From Membranipora membranacea (lineage: Eukaryota > Bryozoa > Gymnolaemata > Cheilostomatida > Membraniporidae): a DNA stretch of 64,000 nucleotides. The first letter of the stretch is position 1; each line of letters begins with the position of its first letter. Position numbers and translations under genes: made by a program. The stretch spans positions 17,234,001 through 17,298,000 of the forward strand of contig OU612068.1 of assembly GCA_914767715.1 (NCBI GenBank), in the 5' to 3' direction. Shown here piece by piece: positions 37,001 to 50,400 of this stretch. The notes beneath the pieces are model-generated. The model ran no database searches and had not been told where the DNA came from. It saw only the letters and a list, made by a program, of their open reading frames with translations.

Positions 37001-38822
37001 ATTTCCCCTAGAGTATGAATTTGATACTCAAATTCGGTTAGCCTTCACTGAGTTTCACATTTACTCGGTCTTGTTAACATTAGTTTAGTGCACTATGCAG
37101 CTAATACTACCCGAAGTACCCATGTAATTTATCGACATACACTCTTGACTGGGCCCAAGAGATTTTTTTTCTTATCGCTAACTATACATACTTTGAAGCC
37201 CTGGCCAATCATGTAGGTTGTGTAATCAGTCGTAACGCTAGCATATTGATTATGGGCCCAGTCTTGTAAATGACCATTTGTTTCATTCGATTCAGAGCTT
37301 GTCAGCTTTTTCTTCTTTCCTTTTTAATTTAAAACAAAAGGCGCTGTTAATCCAGCGTACTTTTGACCTGAAAGGAATGTATTAATATCACAACTTTCAC
37401 AAAGGCTATAATGAGTTTCTCATGCTTTTGTATCTCGATCCTATGGGCCTATACAGCCGCTCCTCGCAAAATGTATTTTTTACTAGTATAGGTTTTTATG
37501 CCATCTCATCAGGGGTTGTTACTAAGCATGATAATGGGCTCATTGAATATGATTTGATTGTCTGAAGCTGGTCAGCTGTGAAACAGTATCTATAACTCCA
37601 TGTCATCAGGTGCTGTCTCGTAACAATACTGTATAAAAACTCTACATAACCTCACTGGAATGATTGACTGACATATTGGCCTTTTGACACGTGATACCTA
37701 GTGGGCATTTTTTATGCCAATCAAAGTTATACCGATTTTCCGGAGCTGAGCTAGATAGGTCATGGCTACTTGCTTCAAAAGTTGTGAGGATCACTCTAAT
37801 TTGTGACAACCAAGGGGATATAGGGTTGGATGCCACAATACTTTCATGTTTTCAGTTTCATTGAGCCAATGTTATTAACACAATCATCAATCATCAATCA
37901 TCGTTGAGCCCATAGATATGTGATAAACAACTTTTCTAGAAAGAGTGAGACTTGACCAATCCCAATGTTATGCCTATTACGGAATATATCAATTAAAAGA
38001 ATCCTATTACTAGCTGCATCCCATCGGAGCATAGTACTGATTCCATAGAAAGATACGTGCAGGGTCTTTTAATGATTTATGAGTGGTTACATAATGCAGA
38101 TATCGGTATTCAAAACATAAACATCGAATCTGGCAGAGTGCCAAGAATAAAAATAACCTAGTTAAACTGAGTGTATTTTATGCAAATACAGATTAAGCGT
38201 AGCTCTCGATTTCATTGCGTTTTTTTAATGGGAGCGAGTTTTTGACCTAATGAATGCGTTGTCCATTGTTGCTGCCCATTTAAGCAGACGTATTTGACCC
38301 GCTCTGCAAAAAATATTGCCTTGCATTCACTAATGAAATATTATAGTAGCAGTGTTTCAAGGCACTGTAAAGTGTAAAATAACTGCTGCATCAAAAGGAA
38401 ACCTGCACAAACTCAAAGGGGCACTTATATGGCGAGATAAGATATATGCTGTTGCTACTCAGTTAGCCATGTTGTGCTCCCTGGTGTGTAGAAATCCAGA
38501 TCCATATGCACTTCAGATGGGACATATTTGTACATCGGAATTTCATTTTTACAGTTAAACCTGATGATATAGGTCATACAATCCTGCATGAAACACCAAC
38601 AAGCAAATTTTCTGGAAAATCTCTTCATTTCCCTTCTCTTCTTTCATTAGTGCGATACATTTCAGGTGATAATTGCCAAAGCGCAGGTACTAGGTACTCA
38701 TACTTGATCGAAACAACTTTAATTTGGCATTTATAAGGCATATTTGCATTTACAACTATCTACCAGCAACACCACCAGCTGATCATACCATTTGATGTCC
38801 ATGAATCAACAAATACATATCT
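34028..38822. other. Long intron or intergenic stretch, no gene seen
   Basis: If the zinc-finger exons belong to HBP1 this is one 4.8-kb intron; otherwise it is the intergenic and promoter region of HBP1. No exon with domain content was recognised. Confidence 0.4.
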
Positions 38823-41800
38823 ATGGCTTTTTCAGATGATGATGTTGAGGTAGATGTGGTATCAACTACACAGCCACTAGATATACAGAGTTGGAGGCAG
38901 AGGACAGTGAGTGACTCATCTTATCTCACAGTAAGCCCCACTCCTTACAGTAACACACTAGATCACACAGATCAGGAGGAGATAGTGAACCCCCTCACAC
39001 AGTTAGCTATCATAGCCACAGGACCACAGAGCCCACTGCTACACAACAACCAGGCACTCACAGACTATCAGAGGTTGGTCAATTTGTTTTTTTTATTTCA
39101 AATGTTAATTAAAAACTGAGATATCCTGTTATGTGAGTATTTGCTAATTACTGCTGTAAGTCAAGGTTTGTGGTTTTACTCAGAGATATAATATAGTCCT
39201 AGTTGTGTGACTAATCAACTCATCATGGCAAATTTTAGTTTTACCTCATACTTCGTCGAAACAACTTAGAGCATATACAGTCCAAATTGCGGTCTGAACC
39301 AAATACACAAACAAACATGAACTGGCTGGATGCAAACTCGTGCCTCGAAGTTTGAACTTTTGTATAGTTATTAGGCCTACCACCGTAATTGTCCCAACAG
39401 ATGTATACATAATATGCTGCAATGTTGTTTTGCATCGCCAGCATCTAGAAACAGCTGTGGTATTCCTATAATAACATAAAACTGACATAGAGGGTTGCAA
39501 TGCAACTATTGATAAGCATGCAGGAGCCTTAACAGTTTGTGTCCCCCTCCCACCCACAAGTTGCTCTTCTATGGAAACCATTGGCTGTAACAATCAGTTG
39601 TACAAAAATACACTGATTCATGTGAATGTAAGCTATATTTATTGTGAAGAGACCAAGATAAACCATAAAAATTTCTTCTGTAGTAACAATCAATGTTGGC
39701 AAATTTCCCAGATTCATTTAGGTGGAACGGAGTGCCATAATTAAGTAGGCTTTTTTGATGCAACGTAACAAGCACTTGCCAAAAAAGTTTGGATTCCATG
39801 GCATTGGGACCATGTCATCAAAGTTGTGTTATTGTTAGGTTGTTGATGACCCTGGAGATATGATAGTGTGCAGGATTTTGTTGCGCAAGGCGTGCAATAA
39901 AGTGACTGTCAAGTTGTTTGCTATACTTTACTATACTGCTATAATCACACTGCCCTTTGTATGAGAAAACTTGTTATCATTATGCTCAATCTTTTACTTT
40001 CATGATTGTAGAGCTTCACAAAACTTCAACGCATCAATACATTCATATGCTAAGCCACCAAGAAGCAATCACACATCACCAGTGATGTCTTCTCAGCGTC
40101 ACCACCATCCATATAGAAAAACGCCAGTGATATCACGAAAGAGGTCATTGTCGTTCTCCGGCCCTGAGAGTAAATACTCATCAGATAGCACGAGTAGCAG
40201 GGAAAGTACAGCGAGGTAGGCAATAACTTGTGTTCGGTGACCTTTCATCTTGTAAATACCAAAGAGGCAATGAGGCAACGCAGCAACCATAACAGGGACT
40301 CCAACAATCATTCGACAAAGTAAACTTGGTTTTCTATTTAGTTAAGTCATTTCATAGCTTTTTTATAGTGTGTCGGCCATTGCTTGGCCAGGTGGGGAAC
40401 ATGTAGCCTACTAATGTAATGGTTGTTGTTGTGACGATTGGTGATCATGTGCTATGTCATGGATTTCCCTCTATTTTACACAATGACGGATGAAGAGTCC
40501 GGTTGATATTTTTGGACCTCATGACAATCACCGATGACGATAATTGGAAGGCTCCAAGGTCCAGACCATGTCAGTGGGGGATGATAGTTTGTAGATAACT
40601 CAACACAATCTTAGGACCTGAACCCCAATTAATGGAGCTTAGCACTGCATGAATCTATCTATTCCATGTTAAATCTGTCACACCTAAATAATGATTGGTA
40701 TGCTATCAATTAGCTGGCTGTGAGGGAAGGGAGACACTAAGGTCATGACAAAGCTAATAGCCGTGTTATGAAGTAATCTTGGACAGACCTCACCTTGCAT
40801 TGAATGTACTTTACTTGACAGATGATTATTGTTATTGTGTCTAAATATGTAGTGACACAGTTAGTCGATGGTTTATTTCAGCCATGTCTGACATTTTCAC
40901 ATGCTATTTGAGGACTCCAATCCAGAAAGGAAATGTCAATGAAGTGAAACTCCCCATGTTAGGCGATCAAGATACAATTGCTACCACTAGGCCAAAGGGT
41001 TGTATTTCTGAGGTTCAGTTTGATCACTCCCTAGTTGTGTAAGAGTACATGTGACTTATAACTTCAATAGATACCAGTATACCAGCTCAAATGATCATGG
41101 CGCTGAGTAACCGCTGATATAAAAATTCTATCGTTTTCAGTTCTGATGATGACAGCCCACCAGAGAGCTCTAGTACAGGTTCTGAGATAGAGTTGGAAGA
41201 GGTTGACAACACCTCAAACTATTCAGAGGAAAATAACAATAATGAAGTGTCATGGCCTCAGGCTAAATGGCAGTGCTTTGTATCAGGTAAGGTAACAACT
41301 TATCATAGTATAGATGATACCACTTTAGGGCCTTGACATTCTACTCTCCCTTTGAACATTCACATCTAGGCAACAGGCATGACCGTTTCAATCACTTCAG
41401 CTCCAGATATATAGTAAGCTATTTCCCCAAAGATTTTATCCATATTTCTTTTTACTCCCTATCTTGTTGATTCTATTCAGACCAAACAAAATCCTGTTAC
41501 ATTTTGCTTTGCTGTTGCATTAATTATAATTTTGCCTACTACTACTTCCTAATTTTTTGATTTTATTCAGGCCCAACAAAATCCTGTTACATTGTTGTCA
41601 TTATTTTCATTCACTATTGTTGTAACAGAATCCTTATAACTTTTGCCTACAATATTTTTCATCATTGTTCTGAAAGTCAAATTTTGTTTCTATTTAAGGC
41701 ACCAGCGTACGGATCGAGAATGGTATCATCACTAATTGGAAGCGTGTTGAGGACAGATTTGAAGAGAAATATCTAGATGAGAGCTATGCACCGCATGGTC

Positions 41801-44232
41801 TAAAACTAGAGAAGGTTTTGTCAAAGACTCCTGTACTACACTTAGTATTTTCTCCAGTACACGAAAGCATTACCTCAGGGAAAGAAAACTCCCTCCTTTA
41901 TGCTCAATGTCAACTAGATCACCCGTTCTTTGTCAAAGACAAAGGTGAGGTCTAATATCATTCACGTCGGGGTCCGTCGGGCGGTGGGCAAAAGTCTGGG
42001 GGCTCAGACTATAGCTAGACTGAAGTTTTGTCAACACATTCACTTTGATCTGCAAATTTTCATTCAAATCATGTCTGTTTATTGATTTTTATAGCTTAAT
42101 ATTTATAATAGTTGTGTAGTTTACTAATTGAAATGAAAAAGGGCATGCAATTAGAAAGAGCGAACTAGAAAGTCAGGTTTTTCCTCTATTAGTCTATATA
42201 GGTGCTAGATCTAATCATTCCCACGGTCCACAACAGACAATACTCATCACAGTTTTATTGTTTTACAGGGTGGTGCTCTATTCATCCATCATTAACAGAG
42301 GATAATTATGGTCTACAGTGTACTAATCTTGATATTAACGATGTATGCTTACCCCCACATCACCCAGATGCTACATTTACAAGAAAGGCTGTCCAAAGTC
42401 TCACAAGGTAGAGTTGATAATAAAATGTGGAGGCTAAAATATTTGAAACCAAGTGCTCATAGTTAACTACTAAATAATTACTTTACAACAATAGTACAAT
42501 GCATTGTGGGTATATGTATGGAGTTATCCTGTCACGATAAAAGTAAAGATAACTCCCTATTTGATTGATTTCTTGATTTTGTTCATTTCATCAGGGACTC
42601 CCTGACATCATGACATATTTGTTCTAGTGTGACTGCTACATTTGATGATTGGCAAGTTTCTCATCTTTATTTGCAGCCTACGCTTCACACCAGAAGACTC
42701 ACATGCCGTCTTTGCTCTCAGTCAAATGGCGAGGGTAAGTACTTATAATTACTTATTTCCTCTAGAGGAATTAAGGCTGTTCAACTTTTAGCCAATGTAT
42801 GGGGCCAATGACATCTCCTCCTGTAAGGATAAGTAGACCTGTTAAGGCACAAACAGCTAGTTGAAATAAATTTGCTTGCGAGATATATAGATGAAAGTAG
42901 CTAATACAGGCTACTAGTAGATGAAGGTCAAAAGGGCAGTGCAACAGTATGAACTTGTATTGAATGATTATTTTTATTATGTAGACAAGGAAAAAGTTCA
43001 GCTCCTTGGAGGAATTATCCAGATCATATCCAAGATTGACAGTACCTTCCAATAAGAAGAAATCAGCGCTATACAACAAGAACTCTCAAGTAAAGGCAAA
43101 GAGACCAATGAATGCTTTCATGTTATTTGCTAAAAAGTACAGAGTCGAATATACACAACAATATCCGGGCAAAGATAATAGGTGGGTGTAAAAGAATCTT
43201 TTTCTGATCCTTAGCGCTCTAATGTGTCATCCAATAATAATTTTTTGTTTAAGAGGCGGCATCAGATCTCCATGCTGGTATTTTCATACCATGTGAAGCC
43301 CTTCTTTCGTAACAATCTTGTTGTCATCTCTCGTTCATCAGGCATTTCATTTCAGAAAGAGCATGTAGTGTTTGTTATATGGTACTACCATTGCTCTCAG
43401 CTGCGAGTAGAATGTTAGATTAATTTTGGTTTTTCAAATTTCAGTCTTTGTAACGGTGGTTCTTAAAAATTTTGTTTTTTTGAAATTTTGGATTTTGAAG
43501 TTTTGATTGTTGTCTTGCAGGGCTATAAGTGTGCTATTGGGCGAAAAATGGAAAAAAATGAAGAATGATGAGAGGAAAGGTTTCTCGCAGGAAGCAAAGA
43601 AGCTGGCAGAACAATACAGAAAACAAAATCCTGACTGCTGGAAGCGAAAAAGATCTATATCTGAGGTAACTGCAGCTGAACATTGTAGGTGTTAAAAGGG
43701 CAGAATGTTATTTTAAATCAGATGAGTCATGTCGAAGATAATTAGCATTTCTTTGCATCAATCAGCTGTAAGTGTTTGAATTTGATAAAAAAAACGATGG
43801 GTACCAGAAGAAATTGCTCAGTATCTTAATGTTTAGATATTGTGAAGATATCACCAGCATCTAATAATGAGTTCCTTGTTCTTTGTAAGCAATTCGCATG
43901 AAATCAATATAGTTACGCTGCAATAATATTTTATGTTGCATCATATCCTGTCCGTATCGAATGTCGCTGGGCATTGTCAACTGGATAGGATTTTTACGCA
44001 ATTTTTACAAAACAAATCGTAGATATTTTCTCATGCCAAAAACTAGAGCTTCAACATTTTTGTCCAGCTTTGTGCCTTTTAGTATTCGTCTCCTTTATAA
44101 CTGCAATTTATGGTTCACACATAGATTGTAATGTGTTGTTAACACAATTATCAAAGTAAACTCCAATCCATTCCATTACTATATAATTGTCTGACATTAC
44201 TTTTTCTTTCCTTACAGAGTTTCATCTCATAG
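38823..44232 (+). CDS. HBP1: HMG-box transcription factor 1 (HBP1) orthologue, AXH + HMG box
   Basis: Nine exons: 38836(or ATG at 38823)-39073, 40012-40215, 41141-41286, 41699-41944, 42269-42407, 42677-42734, 42985-43181, 43521-43665, 44218-44232. All phases join, giving about 466 residues from the 38823 ATG (human HBP1 is 514). N-terminal QLAIIATGPQSPLL and SIHSYAKPP match the vertebrate N-terminus. The AXH domain (WQCFVSGTSVRI to FTPEDSHAVFALSQMAR, exons 3-6) includes LDHPFFVKDKGW and DVCLPPHHPDA. The HMG box (exons 7-8) includes KRPMNAFMLFAKKYRVEYTQ and PGKDNRAISVLLGEKWKKMK, ending NPDCWKRKRS as in vertebrates. HBP1 is a nuclear repressor of proliferation genes that binds DNA through the HMG box and partners through AXH. 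The start is uncertain: 38823 is in frame but has a weak context and overlaps a good acceptor (TTTTTCAG) at 38835, so the true N-terminus may come from the zinc-finger exons upstream. Confidence 0.95.
41461..41615 (+). repeat. Local duplication in HBP1 intron 3
   Basis: TTGATTCTATTCAGACCAAA then CAAAATCCTGTTACAT recurs about 100 bases later as TTGATTTTATTCAGGCCCAA then CAAAATCCTGTTACAT. Each copy contains an acceptor-like pyrimidine-AG. The true acceptor used by the AXH exon is downstream at 41698. Confidence 0.6.
41962..42012 (+). repeat. G-rich dispersed repeat, copy 4
   Basis: GGGGTCCGTCGGGCGGTGGG, then CAAAAGTCTGGGGGCTCAGA then CTATA. This is the least G-expanded copy of the family (others at 3526, 8385 and 24300), so it shows the core best. 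It lies in HBP1 intron 4. Confidence 0.65.
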
Positions 44233-45673
44233 GAGATCAATCATTGTCCAATCAGGGAGTTAGAGACAACTCCTTGGTCCAATCAGAGAACAGCTAAGTA
44301 TTACTCCTCCGCTATCTACACAACTTACAAATCTTCCTGCCTGCCTGGTCATCAATATCAAACTGGTACTGAATAAACTGAGAATTAAATTAAAAACAAT
44401 GAAATAACCTTTGCTTAGCCCAATAGCACACTCATAGAGTTCTATTATTTTTCCCAGAATAGTTATGAATATTAATTTTCAACACGATGAAATGCTTACC
44501 TAGATCTCAAAAAAGCAACTTTTTACCGTCTTTGTTCCCATATCTAGTGTACAATTTTGTCCGACAGTAATTTTTACAACAACAAAGTGAAATTTTTGTG
44601 CCAGTTTTAAATATTCAAAGACGCCGGGATGAAATCCTTGGCCAGCAATCTATTTAAATTGAATTTGTTAATGTATTTTGATCTCACACACACTGAGTAT
44701 ATCAAATAGAGACGAGATTTTGGAGGGATGTAAGACACTGGTTTCCACTTGTACAGTTTAAGTAAGAGTTTTATGCTTCTGTTTCCCTGGCATGGTGACT
44801 TTTAGTGGGTTTTGGAATTTCCTGTTTGAAACTTTTAGTAGCTTTTTAAAAGTTGTTCTAAAGTGAAGTACACCATTACTTTCAGCTCAATGCGCCATGT
44901 AATCATTTTTGCTGAAGAATTTTTGATGTTTTCTCTCAGGTCAAACATATAAATACAATTTTATTTTCCTCTATTTGCTTGTTGTTAAGTTTAGCGGTGG
45001 TACATTTACAATCATGCCCGGGAAAAGAATTATTTATTTTAATACTGTTATTATTGTTATTTATTCATGGCGTGTGTTCATAATTTTTAAATTGCTAGTT
45101 TACGATGGACTCATTTGAACAGACTTATTCTCAACTTTTTTGCAACGATTGTTGGCTTAACACCAGAACCTAGCCTGTGATCTATTCACATGTGTAGTTA
45201 TCACCACTAAAGCTCGGGTTTAGAGTAGGCCCACCCACTGATATGAGAGTGCCCAACTGTAGAAAAGGTCTGAGTCATTTTATAGTGAGATTTGAAGAGA
45301 GAAAAGATGTAATATTATTTTGCTACCATTTTACCGCTATTTATCGATATCCATATAAGAAATTTATGTTAGCCTTAAAATATATTACCGTGTATTTTGT
45401 GCATTTTGAAATTTCCAAAATACTTTGTCTGCTAAGAGTGTGTACATTTAGGTTACATAGACATAGAACTTTACCATCTAGTATGTATGTAACATTGCAT
45501 GTTATATTATCAGTGTCTATGCATCGACCTGAATACCTACATGTACAACAAATCATCAGTTATATTCATTGGTAGAGATTTGTATGTTATTGTATTCTGT
45601 GGACTCTTACCAATATATAAACACTATGGTGGACTGTAGCGTAGGTTTTTTCTCATAGACTTACCTTAATAAA
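44233..45673 (+). other. 3' UTR of HBP1
   Basis: No further plus-strand exon is seen between the HBP1 stop and the AATAAA at 45668-45673. The AT-rich sequence with many T-runs fits a long 3' UTR. Cleavage position is inferred. Confidence 0.45.
45668..45673 (+). terminator. Candidate polyadenylation signal of HBP1 (AATAAA)
   Basis: Consensus AATAAA followed by a T/G-rich stretch about 1.4 kb after the stop codon. Earlier weak signals are not excluded. Confidence 0.45.
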
Positions 45674-47455
45674 GTTTAAGGTTTTGGTGTGTTATTATAA
45701 CGCTGACACCATGTTTTTCTCTGTTTCGTTGCACAAAAATTTTATCTGTTGAATTATATAAAGAGTTTATTGTGAGAGCGTATATTTCACAACGAGATTA
45801 TTGATATTTCATGTCATTATATTATATTACCGGTAATATTAATAAGCAAGAGTAGTATATTTATCTCTATAATATATTATATTATATATCTATTTTGTTA
45901 ATCAAATTTACCCTTTAGTTCTCGTTGTGAATAGAGACTTTATTTCACCATTTTTTTGTCAAATAATTAGAAAACTTGAAAAATATAATAAACTTACACA
46001 AATGAAATGAACATCCTCCCTTATTTTAATTTTTTAGGAGAACCTTATAATTTTTCCCTAGCTTCCTCGAGGCTGCATCAACATTGGTCTTGTTAGTATC
46101 AGATACGTGGCTTTACTTAAGTGTTAGATAATTGTCACATTCTTGTCGTGATCAGATGGAAAATGTTCTCCGTAGCGCCTTGAATGTCTTAAAACCAAAA
46201 TGAATTTAGCGGTGTGTTTTCTCAGCTCAATCCTTAAACTTTAGAGATTTGATTGTGGAGCCAGTAGAGTTTATCTAGGCCTTTGAGCGACATGAAAAAT
46301 TGTCAAGAAACTCTTCTTACCTAGTAGCATCACAAATCAATAATAATATCTTGTCTCATTCAGAGAAAAGACAACTCCGAATGAAACTAGTGTAGCATCA
46401 GGGAGGGTGATAGAGGTCCCCGCCCTCTCATGGGTTGATTATGATGAATGATAAAACCATTATTGTCTCAGAAGAACACACTGGTCATGACTGAACACTT
46501 GTCGATCATTTCTGCCTCTTTTTGACATGCAATGTCACTGGTAGGCACATCATTCTTAATGCAGCGATATTTGGGTTAACATGCCATAATCATTTCAACC
46601 ATGTCCTCTTTCTGCAAAGTTAGTCTGACAGTTATTAAGGCAACTTCCTAAAGCTTAGATTTATTGAATAATAATCAGGTTATTTATCTGAGAAGTATTT
46701 TTTAATATGTTTAATATAAACAAAGGTATAACAGAATGTAACAGAAATGGGAGAAAAAATATGTAGTATACCTGGGTTTGGAGAAAAATACATAACGTCA
46801 GTGTAAGATGAGATTGTCAAGACAAGGGGGTCAAAAACAAGTGACACCCTACGCCACTGTATATTGTGACACCCTACGCCACCGTATACTTAAAGATTGT
46901 TCAAAAACAGGTTTGCGTCCAATTCCTGTGCACAAGAATTTTCCATTTCAGGAAGCATTATACAAAATATTCTAGATAATAATATATATATACAAAATGG
47001 GAGTTAGAAAAATGACCAGTTTCTTTTGGAAAAGACATATTGGCAAGCAAAGACCATCAGATCTACATATATAGCTGCAAATATTGATGAAATTCAGAGT
47101 TTTAGAAAAAAACATGTAAGTAACAAAAACTGGTGTATTGATAATTCATGCACCATTTTAATACCCTGAGAAAAAATCAGGGTCACAATTTGTGAAATAT
47201 TTTTTTAAGTATAATGAGGAATACATAATACATATAACATAATCATTTAAACTCAATTAGATAGTTGATACATGTATGTATGGGCTAAATATATTTATAT
47301 AAGCAACCGGAAACAGAAAAAAACAAGTTGGTATATATTTATGGCAAATGAAACAGATAAGCTTTTGATTGAAATGCGTTGCAGTGATTATCTTTAATTC
47401 CAAGATTCGTTTGAACAAATAAGAAAAGTGGACACGGTATAATAATACTGTCTAT
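45674..47455. other. Tail-to-tail intergenic region
   Basis: Lies between the HBP1 3' end (plus) and the receptor stop codon (minus). It contains a 25-base unit repeated twice at 46841-46890 (GTGACACCCTACGCCAC-containing) and AT-only stretches. The 3' UTR of the receptor must lie in the right part; a minus-strand AATAAA candidate occurs near 46661. Confidence 0.4.
46841..46890. repeat. 25-base direct duplication
   Basis: Two adjacent copies of a 25-base unit beginning GTGACACCCTACGCCACTGT, differing at about two positions. Confidence 0.75.
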
Positions 47456-50400
47456 TTACATCTCCGTGTGGTGTAGATTATCTGTGTTGGAGTCCTGGGT
47501 GTCCAGGCTATCCTGCTGCACCGGCTGGTCATGTTCAAAGTTTAAATCAGGGGAAGATTGCTCATAATTTGTAGGTAGGGTTGGAGGAGGAGGTAGTACA
47601 TGGGTATAATCTTCAGCACCTGTTCCCTCTGCAAAAAAAAGAATATATTCAATAATAATAAACAATATGAATTTCATTTACTATTAGTCTAGATGAAGTC
47701 GGGCAGCAAATTTCAAACAATTCCGAAGTATAATCATAGGATATGTGCATTTTTGATTTATACAGATTTCATACAGATTTATCACTTAGTCATTCCAGTT
47801 CAATCATTGGGAAAATGTATGGATACCGAATAAAGGTTGGCTAGTCTTTAGTTTGACAATTTCAATCATATTCGAAACAGCGAGCTTTCCCTTCCTCTAA
47901 TACTTCACTCCTCCAGGGTATGTATGGATTACAATATATTATATATGTTATATATTATAGAGTCATAAAATAAATACAATAAATATGATAATACAGAATA
48001 TAACATACCTCCACTACTGAGATCAGTATTAGTATTGTAGTCTCGACCAGATCCAGGATTACTGCGTGATGCTCCACCGATATTATGTGTAGATAAATCT
48101 CGGTTATGATGACTTCTCTTCTTTCGTCTGCGCTTAGGCTGACCTGTGCTGCCGCTGGCTGAGGCAGCATCATTGTAAGCTGATGACATGGGTGACTGAG
48201 CTCGATACTGTCCTGGTTTCAAGCCTGAAAAAACAACAACTTACTATGATATGCTGCATATTTTATTCAGATCAGACAATAGCAGGTAAAATAAGCATGG
48301 CAAAGTTAGAGCCTTCGCAGTATGAATCTCCGCGGGAAAGGGAAGTTTATTATATGAGCTGAGGAGAAGATATTGGCTGTTATCAAAGCATTACAACTAT
48401 AAAAAATAAGGTAACTCCAAATAACTAAACCATGATGAGCAGAGGATCGGGAAACCTTGCTAGAAAACTGCATACATGAGAATCACATACCTTGTGGGTG
48501 CGGTAGTTTAGCGGGTAGTGTAGAGTCTTGACTAGGTCTTGGTAAGAAGGTGCTGAACTGAGGAGGTGTGTCGGCTCTCAGTGAATCGTGATGCTGATAG
48601 TTATAGTGAGGCAGAGAACCCTGTGAGTAGTGGTTACTTCCGTCATGATGACTTCCTAGTTCTGGAAACAGAAAGGAGTAGAAATTAAAAAAAATGAATT
48701 TGCTGAGTCGGTCGTATATTCGCATTCAAGAAAGCTTCCAGTTTGTCCAATAAGTTCACAGTCTGTGATGTCAGATTATTATTCTTGTTTTGATTTGCTG
48801 GCTATAATCAAGGGTCCTATCTCTTGTGACTCTAAAATAGTGATTGTCTTTAGGGGGCGCAATTAGCTTTGTCACGCGGCCAAGGTTTTTTTGGTTTTGG
48901 GAAAAAATCAAAAAACCATGGCCGCATGACAAGGCTAGGGTGTAATATATGTGGCAATAGCTCTCAGTGTTGGAGCACACCTGGATGTCTAGCAAATAAT
49001 GATTGTAAAGCGATAATTTAACTCCCGTACATACCTATACTATGATGAGAGTTATGGTGATAGGGAATGGTAGGTGTGTGACGATGATTGCTGTTATTAT
49101 AATGTGGGTAATGCTGCATCAAGTTATAGTCAACATTGTCTCCTCTCTCCTCAGGATAATCCTGCAAAAACAACAATGAACATTGATGATTTTGACAGGA
49201 TGCAACACACAACAAACGACATATATTACACAATATGAATGTAAAACAAGGATGTCTAACCTAGGAACATGGTGAGGACAACACCCACAATTTGATCCTA
49301 CAGATTGCTCTAGAAAGGTAAAGATGCAACACATCACAAGTCTTCATAATGTATCAATGTTTAATGTATAATGTATCAAAATATGTGCTTACAATTTAAG
49401 ATTTAGAAAAACTTTTCAAATCAAAGCAGAGTTGATGACGTTTTTTGACATAAAATTCATGTAACTAAAACACACCTCATTATTTCCGTAGCTCGACTCC
49501 AGTTCATTGAGAGGGTTGATATTAAGGCTCATCCTGTGTTCCAGACCAGATCTGATTGAGGACATGGTACCATGAGAAGGTGCATTGTTACCTCCATTCA
49601 TCAGAGAGCCATGCATGGCAAACTGGTGTGCTGTACCGTTACCATTATGGTGTTTCAGTGATTCTCCGTAGAGCACTTTGGAGGCATCTGCAAATTTATT
49701 AGATCCATTTCTTGCTACAATTCAAATTTATAACTCAAATTTGATATTTTGAGAATACTTGAGAATTCTTTTTCAAGTAATGTTATGTGGAGTAAAGTTT
49801 TTACTGGGTGTGCCATCTTTTCAGTTGAATCTCAAACATGCAAGTAATCAGGACTAATATTACACGAAACCCGGTGTCTTGTTGACCATATCTCAAAGCC
49901 TTATAATGTGGTTTAAATGATAACATCTGTAACAATGTTCACTTCTGTTGGTGCTGACCTTGTAAACTACATGAACATGCTATATGCTATCATAGTTGTG
50001 AAATTTCTTGAGCAATATCTCATACGGCAGGAGGAAAAAACCTAAATTTGTTTATGAACTCACCCATCATGTTTCGCCTTTGCTGTCTCTGTTTAAACCC
50101 ACAGATAGCTACAAACACAATGAGTAGCAGTACCATAGCACCGAGTCCGCTGCCTAGTACTATATACAGTAAGTCATTGTCAGCAGCCGGTGCTATCTTA
50201 ACTCTGGGACCATCGTCAGCGCCGTAGTTCTCATCAGCATTAGATCCGGACTCTGAGGGACCAGAGCTAGCGCCTCCTTCTGGCATCTGCATACGAGGGT
50301 TGAATGGAACTGCAATAAAATACAAAATATAGTTTACATAATAATAAAGAATAACTGGAGGTTAGAAATTTAATTACCGTTGTCAGAGCCTATGAATTGA

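Noticed and set aside
38352-38736. Open plus-strand frames just upstream of HBP1 exon 1
   Set aside because: No similarity to HBP1 or to zinc fingers, and the phases do not match the HBP1 acceptor.
45820-45900. AT-rich palindromic stretch (TATTACCGGTAATA) as a regulatory site
   Set aside because: Short and within simple AT sequence between two gene 3' ends; chance cannot be excluded.
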